Shown here: piece after piece, positions 31,992 through 42,696 of the stretch
Numbering within the stretch: position 1 is the first letter of the stretch
Layout of the letters: each line of letters starts with the position of its first letter
Origin: Bailinhaonella thermotolerans
Lineage (GTDB): Bacteria; Actinomycetota; Actinomycetes; Streptosporangiales; Streptosporangiaceae
Assembly (NCBI RefSeq): GCF_003594875.1
Contig: NZ_QZEY01000012.1
Location: forward strand, 177,586-241,585
DNA length: 64,000 bases
Direction of reading: 5' to 3'
Program-made: the position numbers and the translations under genes
The notes under the pieces: generated by a model
The model's database searches: none
What the model was told of the DNA's origin: nothing
Seen by the model: only the letters and a program-made list of their open reading frames with translations

Positions 31992-33089
31992 TCAGGGGCG
32001 GACGAGCAGGGCGGCGCTGCCGTAGCTGCCGCCGAAGCCGGTGACCAGGGCCACCCGGGCGCCGGGCACCTGGTTGACGCCGTCGCCCCGCAACTGCCGT
32101 ACGGCCTCGGCGGTGTTGTTGAGGCCGTGGACGTAGCCCTCGGACAGGAGACCGCCGTGGGGGTTGACCGGGACGTGCGACCGGTTCAGCAGGGAGTCCC
32201 CCAGATCCTCCCGCTTCACCAGGCCGAAGTCCGAGAGCTGGCGCGGGACCAGCCAGGTGTAGGCGTCGTAGAGGAGCGCCACGTCCACGTCCTCCGGGCC
32301 CAGGCCGGACTCGCCCCACAGGTCCAGGTGGGCGGAGAAGATCGCGGTGACGTCCGCCGCGCGGTCCATCGCCGAGCAGCCGGGGCCGCCGCCGCGCACC
32401 ACCGTGTGGATCCGGGGCGCCGCGGGAGCGAGCCGCGCGTCCTGGACCACCAGGGCGCACGCCCCGTCGGTCTCCTGGCAGCAGTCCACGTTGCGCAGCG
32501 GGGTGCTGACGTACGGCGCGGCGCGGTACTCCTCGCGCGGCAGGGGCGCGCGGCGCAGGGCGCGGGGGTTGGCCGCCGCGCGGTCGCGGGAGGCGGCGAC
32601 CACGGCGTGGAGGTGGTCCTCGGTGAGGCCGGTGTCGTGCAGGTAGCGCTGGGCCGCGAGGGCGAACAGCGGGATCGGGCCGGCCATGCCGTACGGGATG
32701 GTGAAGCGCTCCTGCGGCCCGGTGGAGGCCCGGTTCATGCGGGTGCCGGAGCGGCCGTTCAGCGCGCGGTAGACCAGGACGGTGCGGGCGACGCCGGCGG
32801 CGATGAGCATGGCGGCGTCGCCGAGGATGCTGGCCGCCTGGGTGCCGCCGCCGGTGATGTCGTTGTGCCAGCCCAGGCGCTCCAGGCGCAGGGCGCGGGC
32901 GACCTGTGTGGCGGGGACGGAGTCGCCCAGGTGGTAGCTGAGGACGGCGTCGGGGGCGGCCACGCCGGCGTCGGCGAGCGCGGCCCGGCAGGCCTCGGTG
33001 GCCAGGTCGAGTTCGGTGCGGCCGGAGGCCCGCGTCAGGGCGGTCATGCCGACGCCGGTGACGGCGGCGCGGCCGGAGAGGGCCTGCAA
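31992..33089 (-). CDS. Ltp-type thiolase-like protein, Cys-less
   Basis: A 365-residue thiolase-superfamily protein related to the one at 15706-16872 (shared VNPHGGLLSEGYVHGLNNTAEAV and VDCCQETDGACALVV). The nucleophilic cysteine position reads ITGGGTQAASILG, so thiolysis is unlikely; an aldolase-like or acyl-CoA-binding role is more plausible. The TTG start at 33089 follows GAGGAGTCCCGT. It is downstream of the amidohydrolase gene with a 132-base gap, apparently in the same KstR2-type operon. No DUF35 partner is adjacent; the DUF35 proteins at 15314 and 54951 are candidates (inference). Confidence 0.8.
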   Translation of the reverse strand: MQALSGRAAVTGVGMTALTRASGRTELDLATEACRAALADAGVAAPDAVLSYHLGDSVPATQVARALRLERLGWHNDITGGGTQAASILGDAAMLIAAGVARTVLVYRALNGRSGTRMNRASTGPQERFTIPYGMAGPIPLFALAAQRYLHDTGLTEDHLHAVVAASRDRAAANPRALRRAPLPREEYRAAPYVSTPLRNVDCCQETDGACALVVQDARLAPAAPRIHTVVRGGGPGCSAMDRAADVTAIFSAHLDLWGESGLGPEDVDVALLYDAYTWLVPRQLSDFGLVKREDLGDSLLNRSHVPVNPHGGLLSEGYVHGLNNTAEAVRQLRGDGVNQVPGARVALVTGFGGSYGSAALLVRP

Positions 33090-33221
33090 ACGGGACTCCT
33101 CGGGAAGGGGGCTCCTGGGCCGGTCTCCCGGGGGGAGGACGGCGAAACCGGTTCCGGGGAAGGAGCCGCCCGTCAGGGGCGGGGCGCGATCCGCCTCTGA
33201 CGGGCGACGTCTGCGGGGCCG

Positions 33222-34334
33222 CTACACGTTGTAGACGCGGGCGGCGTTGCCGGAGAGGATCTTCTCGCGGGAGTCCTCGGGCAGGTCGTGCAGCAGCTTC
33301 TCCACGTAGTCCCGGGTGTTCGGCCACAGGCAGAGGCTGTGCGGGTAGTCGGTGGAGTACATGACCATGTCGGCGACCTGCGGCCAGCCGTTCCTGATCA
33401 GGTCGTAGCCGACGTAGTCGTCGAGGCTGGTGACGAAGACGTTGGTGCCGCAGTACTCACTGGGCCGGCGCGAGATGGGCAGGTCGGCCCACGCCTTCTC
33501 GCACTCGTAGGTCTCGTCCATCGTCTGCATCCAGAACGGCACCCAGCCGTGGTTCACCTCGCCGACGACCATCTTCAGCCCGGGGAACCGCTCGAAGACG
33601 CCGCCGTAGATCATGTACGTCAGCGGCTGCACCCCGGCGAAGAACCGGAACACCGTGCCGGCCAGGTTGATCTTGCCGGACATCATCTCGTCGTACTGCT
33701 GGCCCTGGGGCTTGCCGCCGAACGTGCGGTGGAACGTGACGGGCACGCCGGTCTCGTCGCAGCGCTGCCACAGCGGGTCGTAGTACGCGTCGTTGTAGGG
33801 CCGGACCGGCAGGCCCGGGATGAACATCCCCTTGGCCCCCAGCTCCAGGCACCGGTCGAACTCGGCGAGCGTGGTGTCCATCCCGTCGTCCACCGGCAGC
33901 AGCGGCAGCCCGACGAGCCGGGCCGGGTTCGCCGCCTGGAACTCGCCGAGGATCCAGTCGTTGTACGACCGCATGCAGGCCACGGCCAGCTCGCGGTCCG
34001 GGTGGACGTAGGTGAAGATCGCGTTGGCCGGGTAGACGACGCTGACGTCCACGCCGTCCTTGTCCATGTCGGACACGTGGGCGGCGCCGTCGTAGTTCCC
34101 GGGCATGATCTCGTCGAAGCGCAGCCCGGACTCCTTGAAGTCCTCCTTGGACCGGCCGGCCATGGCCTCGACGCCGAACGTGCGCTTCGGCGGTCCCCCG
34201 TCGAAGCTCCACCCGTCGCCGCCGTCCGCCCCGCGCATCATCTTCGGCGCCCGGTCGCGCAGGTGCGCGGGCACCCGGTCGAACACGTGCGGCGGCTCGT
34301 TGATGTGGCAGTCGGCCGAAATGATGCGGGTCAT
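33222..34334 (-). CDS. Amidohydrolase family protein (ACMSD-like TIM barrel)
   Basis: A 370-residue amidohydrolase_2 protein. Metal-site motifs are ISADCHINEPPHVF near the N-terminus (Asp-x-His type), VPVTFHRTFG (His, about 185), VVGEVNHGWVPFW (His, about 245) and MVMYSTDYPHSLCLWP (catalytic Asp, about 325). Relatives decarboxylate or hydrolyse aromatic and alicyclic acids (aminocarboxymuconate-semialdehyde or resorcylate decarboxylase group) and often occur in steroid/aromatic catabolic clusters. ATG 34334 follows GAAAGGCAGGCGCG, and a CAAGCGCTTG operator lies 74 bases upstream. It leads an operon with the thiolase-like gene. The reaction is not determined. Confidence 0.85.
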   Translation of the reverse strand: MTRIISADCHINEPPHVFDRVPAHLRDRAPKMMRGADGGDGWSFDGGPPKRTFGVEAMAGRSKEDFKESGLRFDEIMPGNYDGAAHVSDMDKDGVDVSVVYPANAIFTYVHPDRELAVACMRSYNDWILGEFQAANPARLVGLPLLPVDDGMDTTLAEFDRCLELGAKGMFIPGLPVRPYNDAYYDPLWQRCDETGVPVTFHRTFGGKPQGQQYDEMMSGKINLAGTVFRFFAGVQPLTYMIYGGVFERFPGLKMVVGEVNHGWVPFWMQTMDETYECEKAWADLPISRRPSEYCGTNVFVTSLDDYVGYDLIRNGWPQVADMVMYSTDYPHSLCLWPNTRDYVEKLLHDLPEDSREKILSGNAARVYNV

Positions 34335-34407
34335 CGCGCCTGCCTTTCCTGTACGGATTCCTCCGGGGCGCCCGATCGTCACGCTAACGCCGGACCCGCC
34401 TCCTAGG

Positions 34408-34417
34408 CAAGCGCTTG
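34408..34417. promoter_or_regulatory. KstR2-type operator before the amidohydrolase operon
   Basis: GGCAAGCGCTTGCT (34406-34419) keeps the perfect CAAGCGCTTG palindrome and the T on the right; only the left-flank A is missing. It is 74 bases upstream of the leftward start at 34334. Confidence 0.7.
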
Positions 34418-34442
34418 CTCGGTTCCCTCTCGTCGGGCGAGG

Positions 34443-35114
34443 TCAGCGGGCGGGGAGGCGGCGGAGGGTCCACAGGGCGGCGCGCTGGACCAGGGCGCGG
34501 TGCTCCGGGCTGTCGAAGGAGCGCGTGTCGTGGCCGAGGGCGTCGTAGACCACGCGGCCCCGGCGCACGTGGCGGGCCCAGACGAGGGGCCGGCCGTCGC
34601 AGGAGACCAGCGGGGTGAGACCGGGCTCCAGGTCGAGGTCGGTGTAGATCTCGTCCGCCACGTCGAAGTCGCGCAGGCCGTCCACGATCGGGTGCCGGCC
34701 CCGGTGGACGCGCACGCTCGCCCAGCCCAGCGGCTCGTGGTGCGACTTCTCCCAGTTCCAGCGCGCGCCGATGACGCGGGACCAGCCGATCCAGTCGTCG
34801 AAGCAGATCGGCGCGGCGTGCATGGCGAGCAGCCCGCCGCCCCGGTCGAGGTGGTCGAGCACGGCGTTGCGCGCGGCCGTCGGCAGCTCGAACCGCCAGC
34901 GCTCGCGCCGCTCCCGGAAGTGCGGCCCGTCCATCCGCCAGCGCATCGCGTTCACGGTGATGAGCTGGACCTCCGGCGGCTCGGCCAGCGCCCCCGCGAT
35001 GTCCTCGGTCACCTCGGACTCGATCCCCACCTCGGCCAGCACCTCGGCGAGCACCCCGGAGGACGCCGCGAAGTCGTGCGCCACCCCGCCGGACAGGATC
35101 AGGTTCCAGGCCAT
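34443..35114 (-). CDS. ThuA-like domain protein
   Basis: A 223-residue protein of the ThuA fold (glutamine-amidotransferase-like). Its features are MAWNLILSGGVAHDFAASSG at the N-terminus, RGGGLLAMHAAPICFDDW (about 100-118), DEIYTDLDLEPGLTPLV and PLVWARHVRRGRVVYDALGHD. ThuA proteins are linked to trehalose and related sugar utilisation, yet many are of unknown function. ATG 35114 follows CGGAGGTGGCG; a GTG two codons earlier is also possible. It is not obviously linked to its neighbours: the KstR2-type site at 34408 is beyond its stop codon. Confidence 0.8.
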   Translation of the reverse strand: MAWNLILSGGVAHDFAASSGVLAEVLAEVGIESEVTEDIAGALAEPPEVQLITVNAMRWRMDGPHFRERRERWRFELPTAARNAVLDHLDRGGGLLAMHAAPICFDDWIGWSRVIGARWNWEKSHHEPLGWASVRVHRGRHPIVDGLRDFDVADEIYTDLDLEPGLTPLVSCDGRPLVWARHVRRGRVVYDALGHDTRSFDSPEHRALVQRAALWTLRRLPAR

Positions 35115-35197
35115 CGCCACCTCCGCCGATTCATCCCCATCGTGACACCGCGCCCCGCGCTCCGACAGGCACCCGCCGCCACGCCTCCCGCCCGCGT

Positions 35198-35231
35198 GCC
35201 GTACGGCCGGCGCCGGGCTCCGCCGTACGGC
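35198..35231. repeat. Two GCCGTACGGC palindromes
   Basis: GCCGTACGGC occurs at 35198-35207 and 35222-35231, separated by CGGCGCCGGGCTCC, between the ThuA and CsbD genes. Confidence 0.55.
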
Positions 35232-35317
35232 CAGGGGCGGGCGCGTCACGGGCGGGTGCGGGCGCGGGCGGAAACGGGCGCGGGCGGGCGGAGCCGGGCC
35301 GGGGCGGGCATGGCGAA

Positions 35318-35343
35318 GGGGCGCCCTCGGATGAGGACGCCCC
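35318..35343 (-). terminator. Hairpin terminator after the CsbD gene
   Basis: An 11-bp stem with one mismatch (35318-35328 with 35333-35343, loop GGAT) begins 14 bases after the stop codon on the minus strand. Confidence 0.5.
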
Positions 35344-35357
35344 CGGAACGGATGGGC

Positions 35358-35570
35358 TCAGCTCTTCTTGAACATGCCCTTGACCTTGTCGCCGGCCTCG
35401 CTGAGCTTGTCCTTGGCCTGGCCCATGGCCTCCTGGGCCTGGCCCTTGGCCTGCTGGCCGCGGCCCTCGTTCGCCATGCCGCGGTCGCCGGTCGCACGGC
35501 CGGCGCTCTCCTTGGCCTTGCCCATGGCCTGGCGGCCCTTCTGCTGGGCCCGGTCCTTCATGTCACCCAT
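35358..35570 (-). CDS. CsbD family stress protein
   Basis: A 70-residue, highly charged, Gln/Lys/Ala/Gly-rich protein with the CsbD-type repeated helical pattern ([39 protein letters not shown]). CsbD proteins are small, abundant general-stress products, sigma-B controlled in Bacillus and stress-induced in actinobacteria. The ATG at 35570 is preceded by GGGGGGATCG. It is a single-gene unit with its own terminator. Confidence 0.85.
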   Translation of the reverse strand: MGDMKDRAQQKGRQAMGKAKESAGRATGDRGMANEGRGQQAKGQAQEAMGQAKDKLSEAGDKVKGMFKKS

Positions 35571-35597
35571 CGATCCCCCCGAGTGAGCTGGCGCCCC

Positions 35598-37112
<1,515 letters not shown>

Positions 37113-37589
37113 CTAGATCACCCCCGCCAGCAGCCCGCCCGGCAGCGTCACGCCCAGGCCCTTCACGAAGACCAGGTAGGTGAGGACGGACAGCGCGATC
37201 GAGACCGCGCCCAGGCGCGCCAGGCCGCGCGCCCCCAGGGCGTACGCGATCCCGAAGAACAGCAGGGCGGCCGCGATGATCCAGCCGAGCAGGTCCAGCA
37301 GCAGCGCGAACCCGACGAACACGACGGCGACCATCAGCACGGTCTTCCAGTCGGCGCGGGCGGAGGAGTCCACGTCCTCGGACTCCTCCGGGTCGCCCCG
37401 GCCGCCGCGCAGCACGTCGATCACGTAGAACACGCCGACGACGATCATCGCGGAGCCCACGAGGATCGGGAAGAAGCGGGGGCCGAGGCCGAAGGTGGCC
37501 CCGGCCGCCCGCACGTCCGCCGTGCCCGCGAGGACGAAGATCCCGAGTCCGAGCACCAGCGCGGCGAGCCCCAGTTCGGGCTTTCTCAC
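37113..37589 (-). CDS. tctB: Tripartite tricarboxylate transporter, small permease TctB
   Basis: A 158-residue protein with four predicted transmembrane segments ([74 protein letters not shown]) and a charged cytosolic loop, as in TctB. The GTG start overlaps the tctC stop (GTGA), so translation is coupled to the binding protein. It stabilises and assists TctA. Confidence 0.92.
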   Translation of the reverse strand: MRKPELGLAALVLGLGIFVLAGTADVRAAGATFGLGPRFFPILVGSAMIVVGVFYVIDVLRGGRGDPEESEDVDSSARADWKTVLMVAVVFVGFALLLDLLGWIIAAALLFFGIAYALGARGLARLGAVSIALSVLTYLVFVKGLGVTLPGGLLAGVI

Positions 37590-38563
37590 GACACGAGACC
37601 CATTTCGGCGATGATGGCCTTGACCCGGGTCTGCTCGGCGGCGAGGAAGTCGGCGAACGGCTGCCCGGCCTGGAACACGTCGTTCCAGCCGTTCTTGGCG
37701 ACCGCGTCCTTCCACGCCTGCGAGTCGTGCATCTTCGTCACCTGGTCGATGAGCGCCTTCTTGGCGGCGTCGTCCAGCCCGGGCGGGGCCACGAACCCGC
37801 GCCAGTTGGCCAGCTCCACGTTCAGCCCGCCCTCCTTGAGGGTCGGCGCGTCCACGCTGGCGAGCTTGGCCGGGGCGGACACCCCGAGCGCGCGCAGCTT
37901 GCCGGACTTCACGTGCTCGGCGAACTCGCCGATGCCCGAGATGCCCATCGCGACCTTGTTGCCCAGCAGCGCGTTCAGCGCCTCGCCGCCGCCGGAGTGG
38001 GCGATGTAGTTGACCTTCTTCGGGTCGATCCCGGCCGCCTTGGCCATGAGCCCGGCCAGGATGTGGTCGGTGCCGCCGGCCGAGCCGCCCGCGATCGCGA
38101 TCTTGGCCGGGTCGGCCTTCCACGCCGTCACGAGGTCGCCCAGGGTCTTGTACGGCGACTCCGCCGGGACCACGACGATCTCGTACTCCTCGGTGAGCTT
38201 GGCGATCGGCGTGACCTGGTCCAGCTTGACGGCCGACTTGTTCTGCTCGACCGCGCCGACCATGACCAGGCCCATGGTCATGAGCAGGTTGCCGTTGCCC
38301 TTCTCCCCGGCGAGCTGCGCCAGGCCGATCGTGCCGCCGGCGCCGGGCACGTTGTACACCTCGACCTTGCGGCCGGTGGTCTTGATGGCCTGCTCGGCCA
38401 CGCGCGAGGTCTGGTCCCAGCCACCGCCGGGCGAGGCCGGCGCCATGATCTTCAGTGCCTTGGCGGGGCCGCCCTCGGCGCCGCCCGCCTTGCCCGCGTT
38501 CCCGCATCCGGCCAGCGCGGCGATGGCGACCGCGGCGAGGCCGGCGATGAGCCGTACGCGCAT
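37586..38563 (-). CDS. tctC: Tripartite tricarboxylate transporter substrate-binding lipoprotein TctC
   Basis: A 325-residue extracytoplasmic binding protein of the Bug/TctC family. Its N-terminus is a lipoprotein signal with lipobox LAGC (Cys about 20). The mature part shows [16 protein letters not shown] (ligand-carboxylate loop), [20 protein letters not shown] and [16 protein letters not shown], typical of this family. It should capture a carboxylate, possibly an aromatic or alicyclic acid. ATG 38563 follows GTGAGGAGTTGTC. It is the first gene of tctCBA and diverges from the sensor kinase gene, so the two-component system probably regulates it. Confidence 0.92.
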   Translation of the reverse strand: MRVRLIAGLAAVAIAALAGCGNAGKAGGAEGGPAKALKIMAPASPGGGWDQTSRVAEQAIKTTGRKVEVYNVPGAGGTIGLAQLAGEKGNGNLLMTMGLVMVGAVEQNKSAVKLDQVTPIAKLTEEYEIVVVPAESPYKTLGDLVTAWKADPAKIAIAGGSAGGTDHILAGLMAKAAGIDPKKVNYIAHSGGGEALNALLGNKVAMGISGIGEFAEHVKSGKLRALGVSAPAKLASVDAPTLKEGGLNVELANWRGFVAPPGLDDAAKKALIDQVTKMHDSQAWKDAVAKNGWNDVFQAGQPFADFLAAEQTRVKAIIAEMGLVS

Positions 38564-38643
38564 GACAACTCCTCACGTCGAAAGGTTGTGAGGATGCTGG
38601 GGCCGGGGGCGGCCGATGTCGATGCTTTCGGCGCTTGCCGTCG

Positions 38644-38660
38644 TATTGGTCATATTGGTC
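38644..38660. promoter_or_regulatory. TATTGGTC direct repeats in the tctC / sensor-kinase spacer
   Basis: TATTGGTC occurs at 38644-38651 and 38653-38660, 9 bases apart, within the 281-base divergent promoter region. This is an AT-rich patch in GC-rich DNA, a reasonable binding site for the downstream CitB-type response regulator. GCCGTACGGC (38753-38762) and GCCGTACGGT (38735-38744) are also in the spacer. Confidence 0.4.
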
Positions 38661-38844
38661 GCGGCCCGGTGGCCCCGGCGGGCCGGGCCGTCCCGCCGCT
38701 CTTCGGGCGGGGGCTGTACGGGGCGGGGGCTCACGCCGTACGGTCGGCGGACGCCGTACGGCATGCGCAAGATCGGCGTTCGCGCAGGCAGGAGCGGCGG
38801 GCGATGGCCGTACCCTGTTCGGACGCGGCGGTTCCGGGAGGTGG

Positions 38845-40470
38845 ATGATGCGCCTGCGGGTGTCGCTGGGGACCCAGCTCTTCCTGCTCGTGATGGCGAT
38901 CATGCTGCTCGCCGTGGGCGGCACCGCGGCCGTGTGGGTGCAGCACACGCGGCGGCAGCTCGACGACGAGTACCAGCAGCGGGCGCTGGCGATCGCGCAG
39001 TCGGTCGCGGCGCTGCCGTCGGTGCGGAACGCGTTCGCCGCGCCCGACCCGCCCGCGCTGCTCCAGCCGATCGCGGCGAGCGTGCAGCGGATGACCAAGG
39101 CCGACTACGTGGCGATCGCCAACCGGGACCAGATCAGGTTCGCCCACCCCAACACCGCCCTGATCGGCAAGCGGCTGTCCACCGACGGCTCGGCCGTGCT
39201 CGGCGGGCGGAGCTGGACCGGCACGCAGACCGGCACCCTGGGCCGCTCGGTGCGCGGGAAGGCCCCCATCTTCGACTCCTCCGGGCAGGTCATCGGGCTG
39301 GTCTCGGTCGGGGTCATGGAGTCCACGGTGATCTCGCAGCTCGGCGAGACGCTGCCGCCGCTGCTGTGGACCGTGCTGGCCGTGCTCATGACCGGGGCCG
39401 CCGCGGCCGCGCTGCTGACCCGGCGCATCCGGCGGCAGACCTTCGGGCTGGAGCCCCGGGAGATCGCGGCGCTGTTCGAGCAGCGCGAGGCCGTCCTGCA
39501 CGGGATCAAGGAGGGCGTGCTCGTGATCGACCTGACCGGGCGCGTCACGCTGGTCAACGACGCGGCGCGGGACCTGCTCGGCCTGCCCGACCGCACCGGC
39601 GTGCCCCTCGCGGACCTGCCGCTGTCGGACCGGCTGCGCGACGTGCTGGGCGGCGTGGACGCGGGCGAGGACAGCATCGTGCTGGTCGGGGACCGGGTCC
39701 TGGTGTTCAACCGGATGCCGGTCGCGGTGCGCGGGCGGCGCATGGGCTGGGTGGTGACGCTGCGGGACCGCACGGAGCTGGTACGGCTGTCGCGCGACCT
39801 GGAGCGGTCGAGCAGCACGACGGACGCGCTGCGGGCGCAGGCGCACGAGTTCGCGAACCGGATGCACACGGTGGTGGGGCTGCTGTCGCTGGGCGAGTAC
39901 GCCGCGGCGGAGCGGTACATCACCGAGACGACGGCGGCGCACCAGCGGTTCGCGGGCTCGCTCAGCGACCGGCTGGCCGAACCGACGCTGGCCGCGCTGC
40001 TGCTGGCCAAGTCCGCCGAGGCGGCCGAGCGGGGGGCGTCGCTGGAGCTGACGGCCGACTCCTCGGTCGATCCGGCGCTGCTGGGAGACCCGGCGGACGC
40101 CGTGCTCGTGCTCGGGAACCTCGTGGACAACGCCCTGGACGCCCTCGACGGCGGCGGGGGCCTGGTGGAGGTGCGGCTGCGCACGGACGGCGACGGGCTT
40201 CGCGTGGAGGTGCGCGACTCGGGGCCGGGGGTGACGCAGGACCTGGCCGAGGAGGTGTTCCGGCGAGGGTTCACCACCAAGGCCGCGAACGCGGGGTCGC
40301 GGGGGCTCGGGCTGGCGCTGACGCGGCAGGCGTGCCTGCGGCGGGGCGGCTGGGTGCGCGTCCACAACGACGGGGGCGCGGTGTTCACGGCGCTCCTGCC
40401 GTACGGCGAGGCGGCGCGGGGCGGCCCGGGCGCCGGGGCCGGCGTCTCGGGGGCGGGGGCGGCGCGGTGA
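38845..40470 (+). CDS. CitA/DcuS-type sensor histidine kinase
   Basis: A 541-residue membrane kinase. TM1 is about 12-34, an extracellular single Cache/PAS sensor about 35-165 (SLPS-type ligand region, DGSAVLGGRSWTGTQTGTLG), TM2 about 172-195, a cytoplasmic PAS domain about 210-310 (LVIDLTGRVTLVNDAARDLL) and a SPOB-type kinase core. The phospho-accepting histidine is in RAQAHEFANRMHTVVGLLS. ATP-binding boxes are GNLVDNALDAL, VRDSGPGV and GSRGLGLAL. Such kinases sense di- and tricarboxylates outside the cell. ATG 38845 follows CGGGAGGTGG. It overlaps the response regulator gene and is divergent from tctCBA, its probable target. Confidence 0.92.
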   Translation: MMRLRVSLGTQLFLLVMAIMLLAVGGTAAVWVQHTRRQLDDEYQQRALAIAQSVAALPSVRNAFAAPDPPALLQPIAASVQRMTKADYVAIANRDQIRFAHPNTALIGKRLSTDGSAVLGGRSWTGTQTGTLGRSVRGKAPIFDSSGQVIGLVSVGVMESTVISQLGETLPPLLWTVLAVLMTGAAAAALLTRRIRRQTFGLEPREIAALFEQREAVLHGIKEGVLVIDLTGRVTLVNDAARDLLGLPDRTGVPLADLPLSDRLRDVLGGVDAGEDSIVLVGDRVLVFNRMPVAVRGRRMGWVVTLRDRTELVRLSRDLERSSSTTDALRAQAHEFANRMHTVVGLLSLGEYAAAERYITETTAAHQRFAGSLSDRLAEPTLAALLLAKSAEAAERGASLELTADSSVDPALLGDPADAVLVLGNLVDNALDALDGGGGLVEVRLRTDGDGLRVEVRDSGPGVTQDLAEEVFRRGFTTKAANAGSRGLGLALTRQACLRRGGWVRVHNDGGAVFTALLPYGEAARGGPGAGAGVSGAGAAR

Positions 40471-41132
40471 TCAAGGTGCTGGTCGTGGACGACGACTTCA
40501 TGGTGGCGCGGATCCACACCGGATACGTCTCCCGGGTGCCGGGGTTCACCGTGGTCGGGACGGCGCACACGGGCGCGGACGCGGTGGCGCAGGTGGCGGC
40601 GGAGCGGCCCGACCTCGTCCTGCTCGACATCTACCTGCCCGACATGTCCGGGCTCGACGTGCTCCGCGAGCTGCGCGCCCAGGCCCGGCCCGTGGACGTC
40701 CTGGTGATCACGGCGGCGCGCGACGTGGCGTCGGTCCGCGCGGCGATGCAGGGCGGCGCGGTCCACTACCTGATCAAGCCGTTCGCGGCCTCGGCGCTGG
40801 CCGACCGCCTGGAGCGGTACGCCGAGGCGCGCCGCCGCCTCGACGCCCTCCGCGACGCGCGGCAGGACGACGTGGACCGGCTCTTCGGCGCGATGCGCAC
40901 CGCCCCGACCCTCCCCAAGGGGCTCTCCCCCGCCACCTGCGACCTCGTCGCCTCGGCGCTGCGCGAGGCGGGGCGCGACCTGTCGGCCGCCGAGACCGCC
41001 GCCCTGACCGGTCTGTCCCGCGTCAGCGCCCGCCGCTACCTGGAGTTCCTCTGCGAGACCGGCCGGGCGGCCCTCCAGCCCAGGTACGGCACGGCGGGCC
41101 GCCCCGAGCACCGCTACCGCTGGTCCGGCTGA
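40467..41132 (+). CDS. CitB/DcuR-type response regulator
   Basis: A 221-residue regulator. The receiver domain (1-120) has the acidic pocket VVDDDFM, the phosphorylated Asp in VLLDIYLPDMSG and the conserved Lys in YLIKPF. The C-terminal 70 residues form a helix-turn-helix (LSAAETAALTGLSRVSARRY) of the CitB/DctR group. GTG 40467 overlaps the kinase stop codon. It most likely activates the divergent tct operon when the sensor detects the carboxylate; the 38644-38660 repeats are a candidate site. Confidence 0.92.
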   Translation: MIKVLVVDDDFMVARIHTGYVSRVPGFTVVGTAHTGADAVAQVAAERPDLVLLDIYLPDMSGLDVLRELRAQARPVDVLVITAARDVASVRAAMQGGAVHYLIKPFAASALADRLERYAEARRRLDALRDARQDDVDRLFGAMRTAPTLPKGLSPATCDLVASALREAGRDLSAAETAALTGLSRVSARRYLEFLCETGRAALQPRYGTAGRPEHRYRWSG

Positions 41133-41250
41133 CGCCTCCCCGGAGGCCCCGGGACCCCCGCCCGGCATCGCGTACCACCGCGCTCCGGACGGCACGCCGC
41201 CGGTCGATTGGTTACCGTTGATCGCAGACGTGCTCCTCCGGGAGGCTTCC

Positions 41251-42696
41251 TTGACCGTTCCTCCTCTCCGCCCCGGGGACCCGCGGCGGCTCGGCGACTA
41301 CGAACTGCTCGGAGTGCTCGGCGAGGGCGGCCAGGGCGTCGTCTACCAGGGCCGGGCGCCCTCGGGCGAGCTCGTCGCCGTCAAGGTGCTGCGCGGGCCG
41401 GTGGACGAGCCGCTGCGGGAGCGGCTGCGCCGGGAGCTGTCGGCCGTGCGCCGGGTCGCCATGTTCTGCACGGCCCAGGTCCTCGACGCGCGCACGGACG
41501 ACGCCCGGCCGTACGTCGTCAGCGAGTACGTCGCCGGCCCGTCCCTCCAGCAGCGGGTCCGCGAGCAGGGCCCGCTCACCGGCGGCGCGCTGGAACGGCT
41601 CGCCGTCGGCACCGCCTCGGCCCTGGCCGCGATCCACGCCGCGGGCATCGTCCACCGCGACTTCAAGCCGGCCAACGTCATCCTCGGCCCCGACGGCCCC
41701 CGGGTCGTGGACTTCGGCATCGCCCGGCCCGTCGACACCGAGACCGCCACCACCGGCGTGGTCGGCACCCCCGCCTACCTCGCCCCCGAGCAGCTCAACG
41801 GGCAGGCCCTGCCCGCGTCCGACGTGTTCGCCTGGGCCGGGACGATGGTCTTCGCCGCCACCGGGCGCCCCGCCTTCCCCGAGCGGGAGATCCCGTTCCT
41901 GCTCCACCGGATCGTCACCGGGGAGCCGGACCTGTCCGGCGTCCCCGAGTCCTGGCTCCCCCTCCTGCGCGCCTGCCTGGCCAAGGACCCCGCCGCCCGG
42001 CCGACCTCCCAGAACCTCATGGTCCGCCTGGTCAACCCGGCCGCCGAGGCCGTTCCCACCGCGCACCTGACCGCCCCGGCCGAGCGCCCGGAAGCGGCCC
42101 GCCGCGGGCCCCGCCGCGCGCCCGCGCTCGCCGCCGCGGGCACGGCCCTCGCCGTGCTCGCCGCGCTCCTGATCTGGATCGTCAGCCGCCCCGACGACCC
42201 GTCCGGCGCGAAGCGGCCGGGGACCGCCGGCGGCACGACCACCACCTCGCAGCCGCCCGCCCCCGGGCAGACCCAGGGCGGGCAGGCGGGCGGCCCGTCG
42301 TCCACGGCTCGTCCCCAGGGCGACGAGTTCGGCCACGACGAGCGCGCAGAGGTCCCGCTGCCGGCCTCCTGGAACGGGAACTGGGGCGGCCTCATCCGGG
42401 GCAGGGTGTCCGGCGACGACTGGAGCGGCGAGATGGGCGCCGGCTTCAGCGCGGGCGCGCGCCTCGCGGAGGTCGTCATCTTCGACGAGGCCAGCCCGAG
42501 CGAGTACGAATGCTTCACGGGCAACAGCGCCGTCACCAAGGCGGACGAGTCCACCGTGGAGCTCACCCTGCACTGCGGCGACCCGAAGGACGACCGGGTC
42601 AAGGTCAGGGCCAGGATCACCCGCCTGTCGGAGGACGAGGCCCGCGTGCGGCTCAGGAGCCCCGCGTACGAGGCCGACGGCTACCTCAGGAAATGA
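41251..42696 (+). CDS. Membrane Ser/Thr protein kinase (first of a tandem pair)
   Basis: A 481-residue PknB-type kinase without PASTA repeats. The kinase domain (about 10-270) has the glycine loop LGEGGQGVVYQG, VAVKVL (Lys), IVHRDFKPANV, DFGIARP and TPAYLAPEQLNG. A transmembrane helix is at about 290-312 (LAAAGTALAVLAALLIWIVS), then a Pro/Gly/Thr linker and an extracellular beta-rich domain (about 365-481; NWGGLIRGRVSGDDWSGEMG). The TTG start at 41251, after CGGGAGGCTTCC, aligns with the second copy (both T-V-x-P-L-R-P). The extracellular domain may sense wall or metabolite cues. Confidence 0.9.
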   Translation: MTVPPLRPGDPRRLGDYELLGVLGEGGQGVVYQGRAPSGELVAVKVLRGPVDEPLRERLRRELSAVRRVAMFCTAQVLDARTDDARPYVVSEYVAGPSLQQRVREQGPLTGGALERLAVGTASALAAIHAAGIVHRDFKPANVILGPDGPRVVDFGIARPVDTETATTGVVGTPAYLAPEQLNGQALPASDVFAWAGTMVFAATGRPAFPEREIPFLLHRIVTGEPDLSGVPESWLPLLRACLAKDPAARPTSQNLMVRLVNPAAEAVPTAHLTAPAERPEAARRGPRRAPALAAAGTALAVLAALLIWIVSRPDDPSGAKRPGTAGGTTTTSQPPAPGQTQGGQAGGPSSTARPQGDEFGHDERAEVPLPASWNGNWGGLIRGRVSGDDWSGEMGAGFSAGARLAEVVIFDEASPSEYECFTGNSAVTKADESTVELTLHCGDPKDDRVKVRARITRLSEDEARVRLRSPAYEADGYLRK

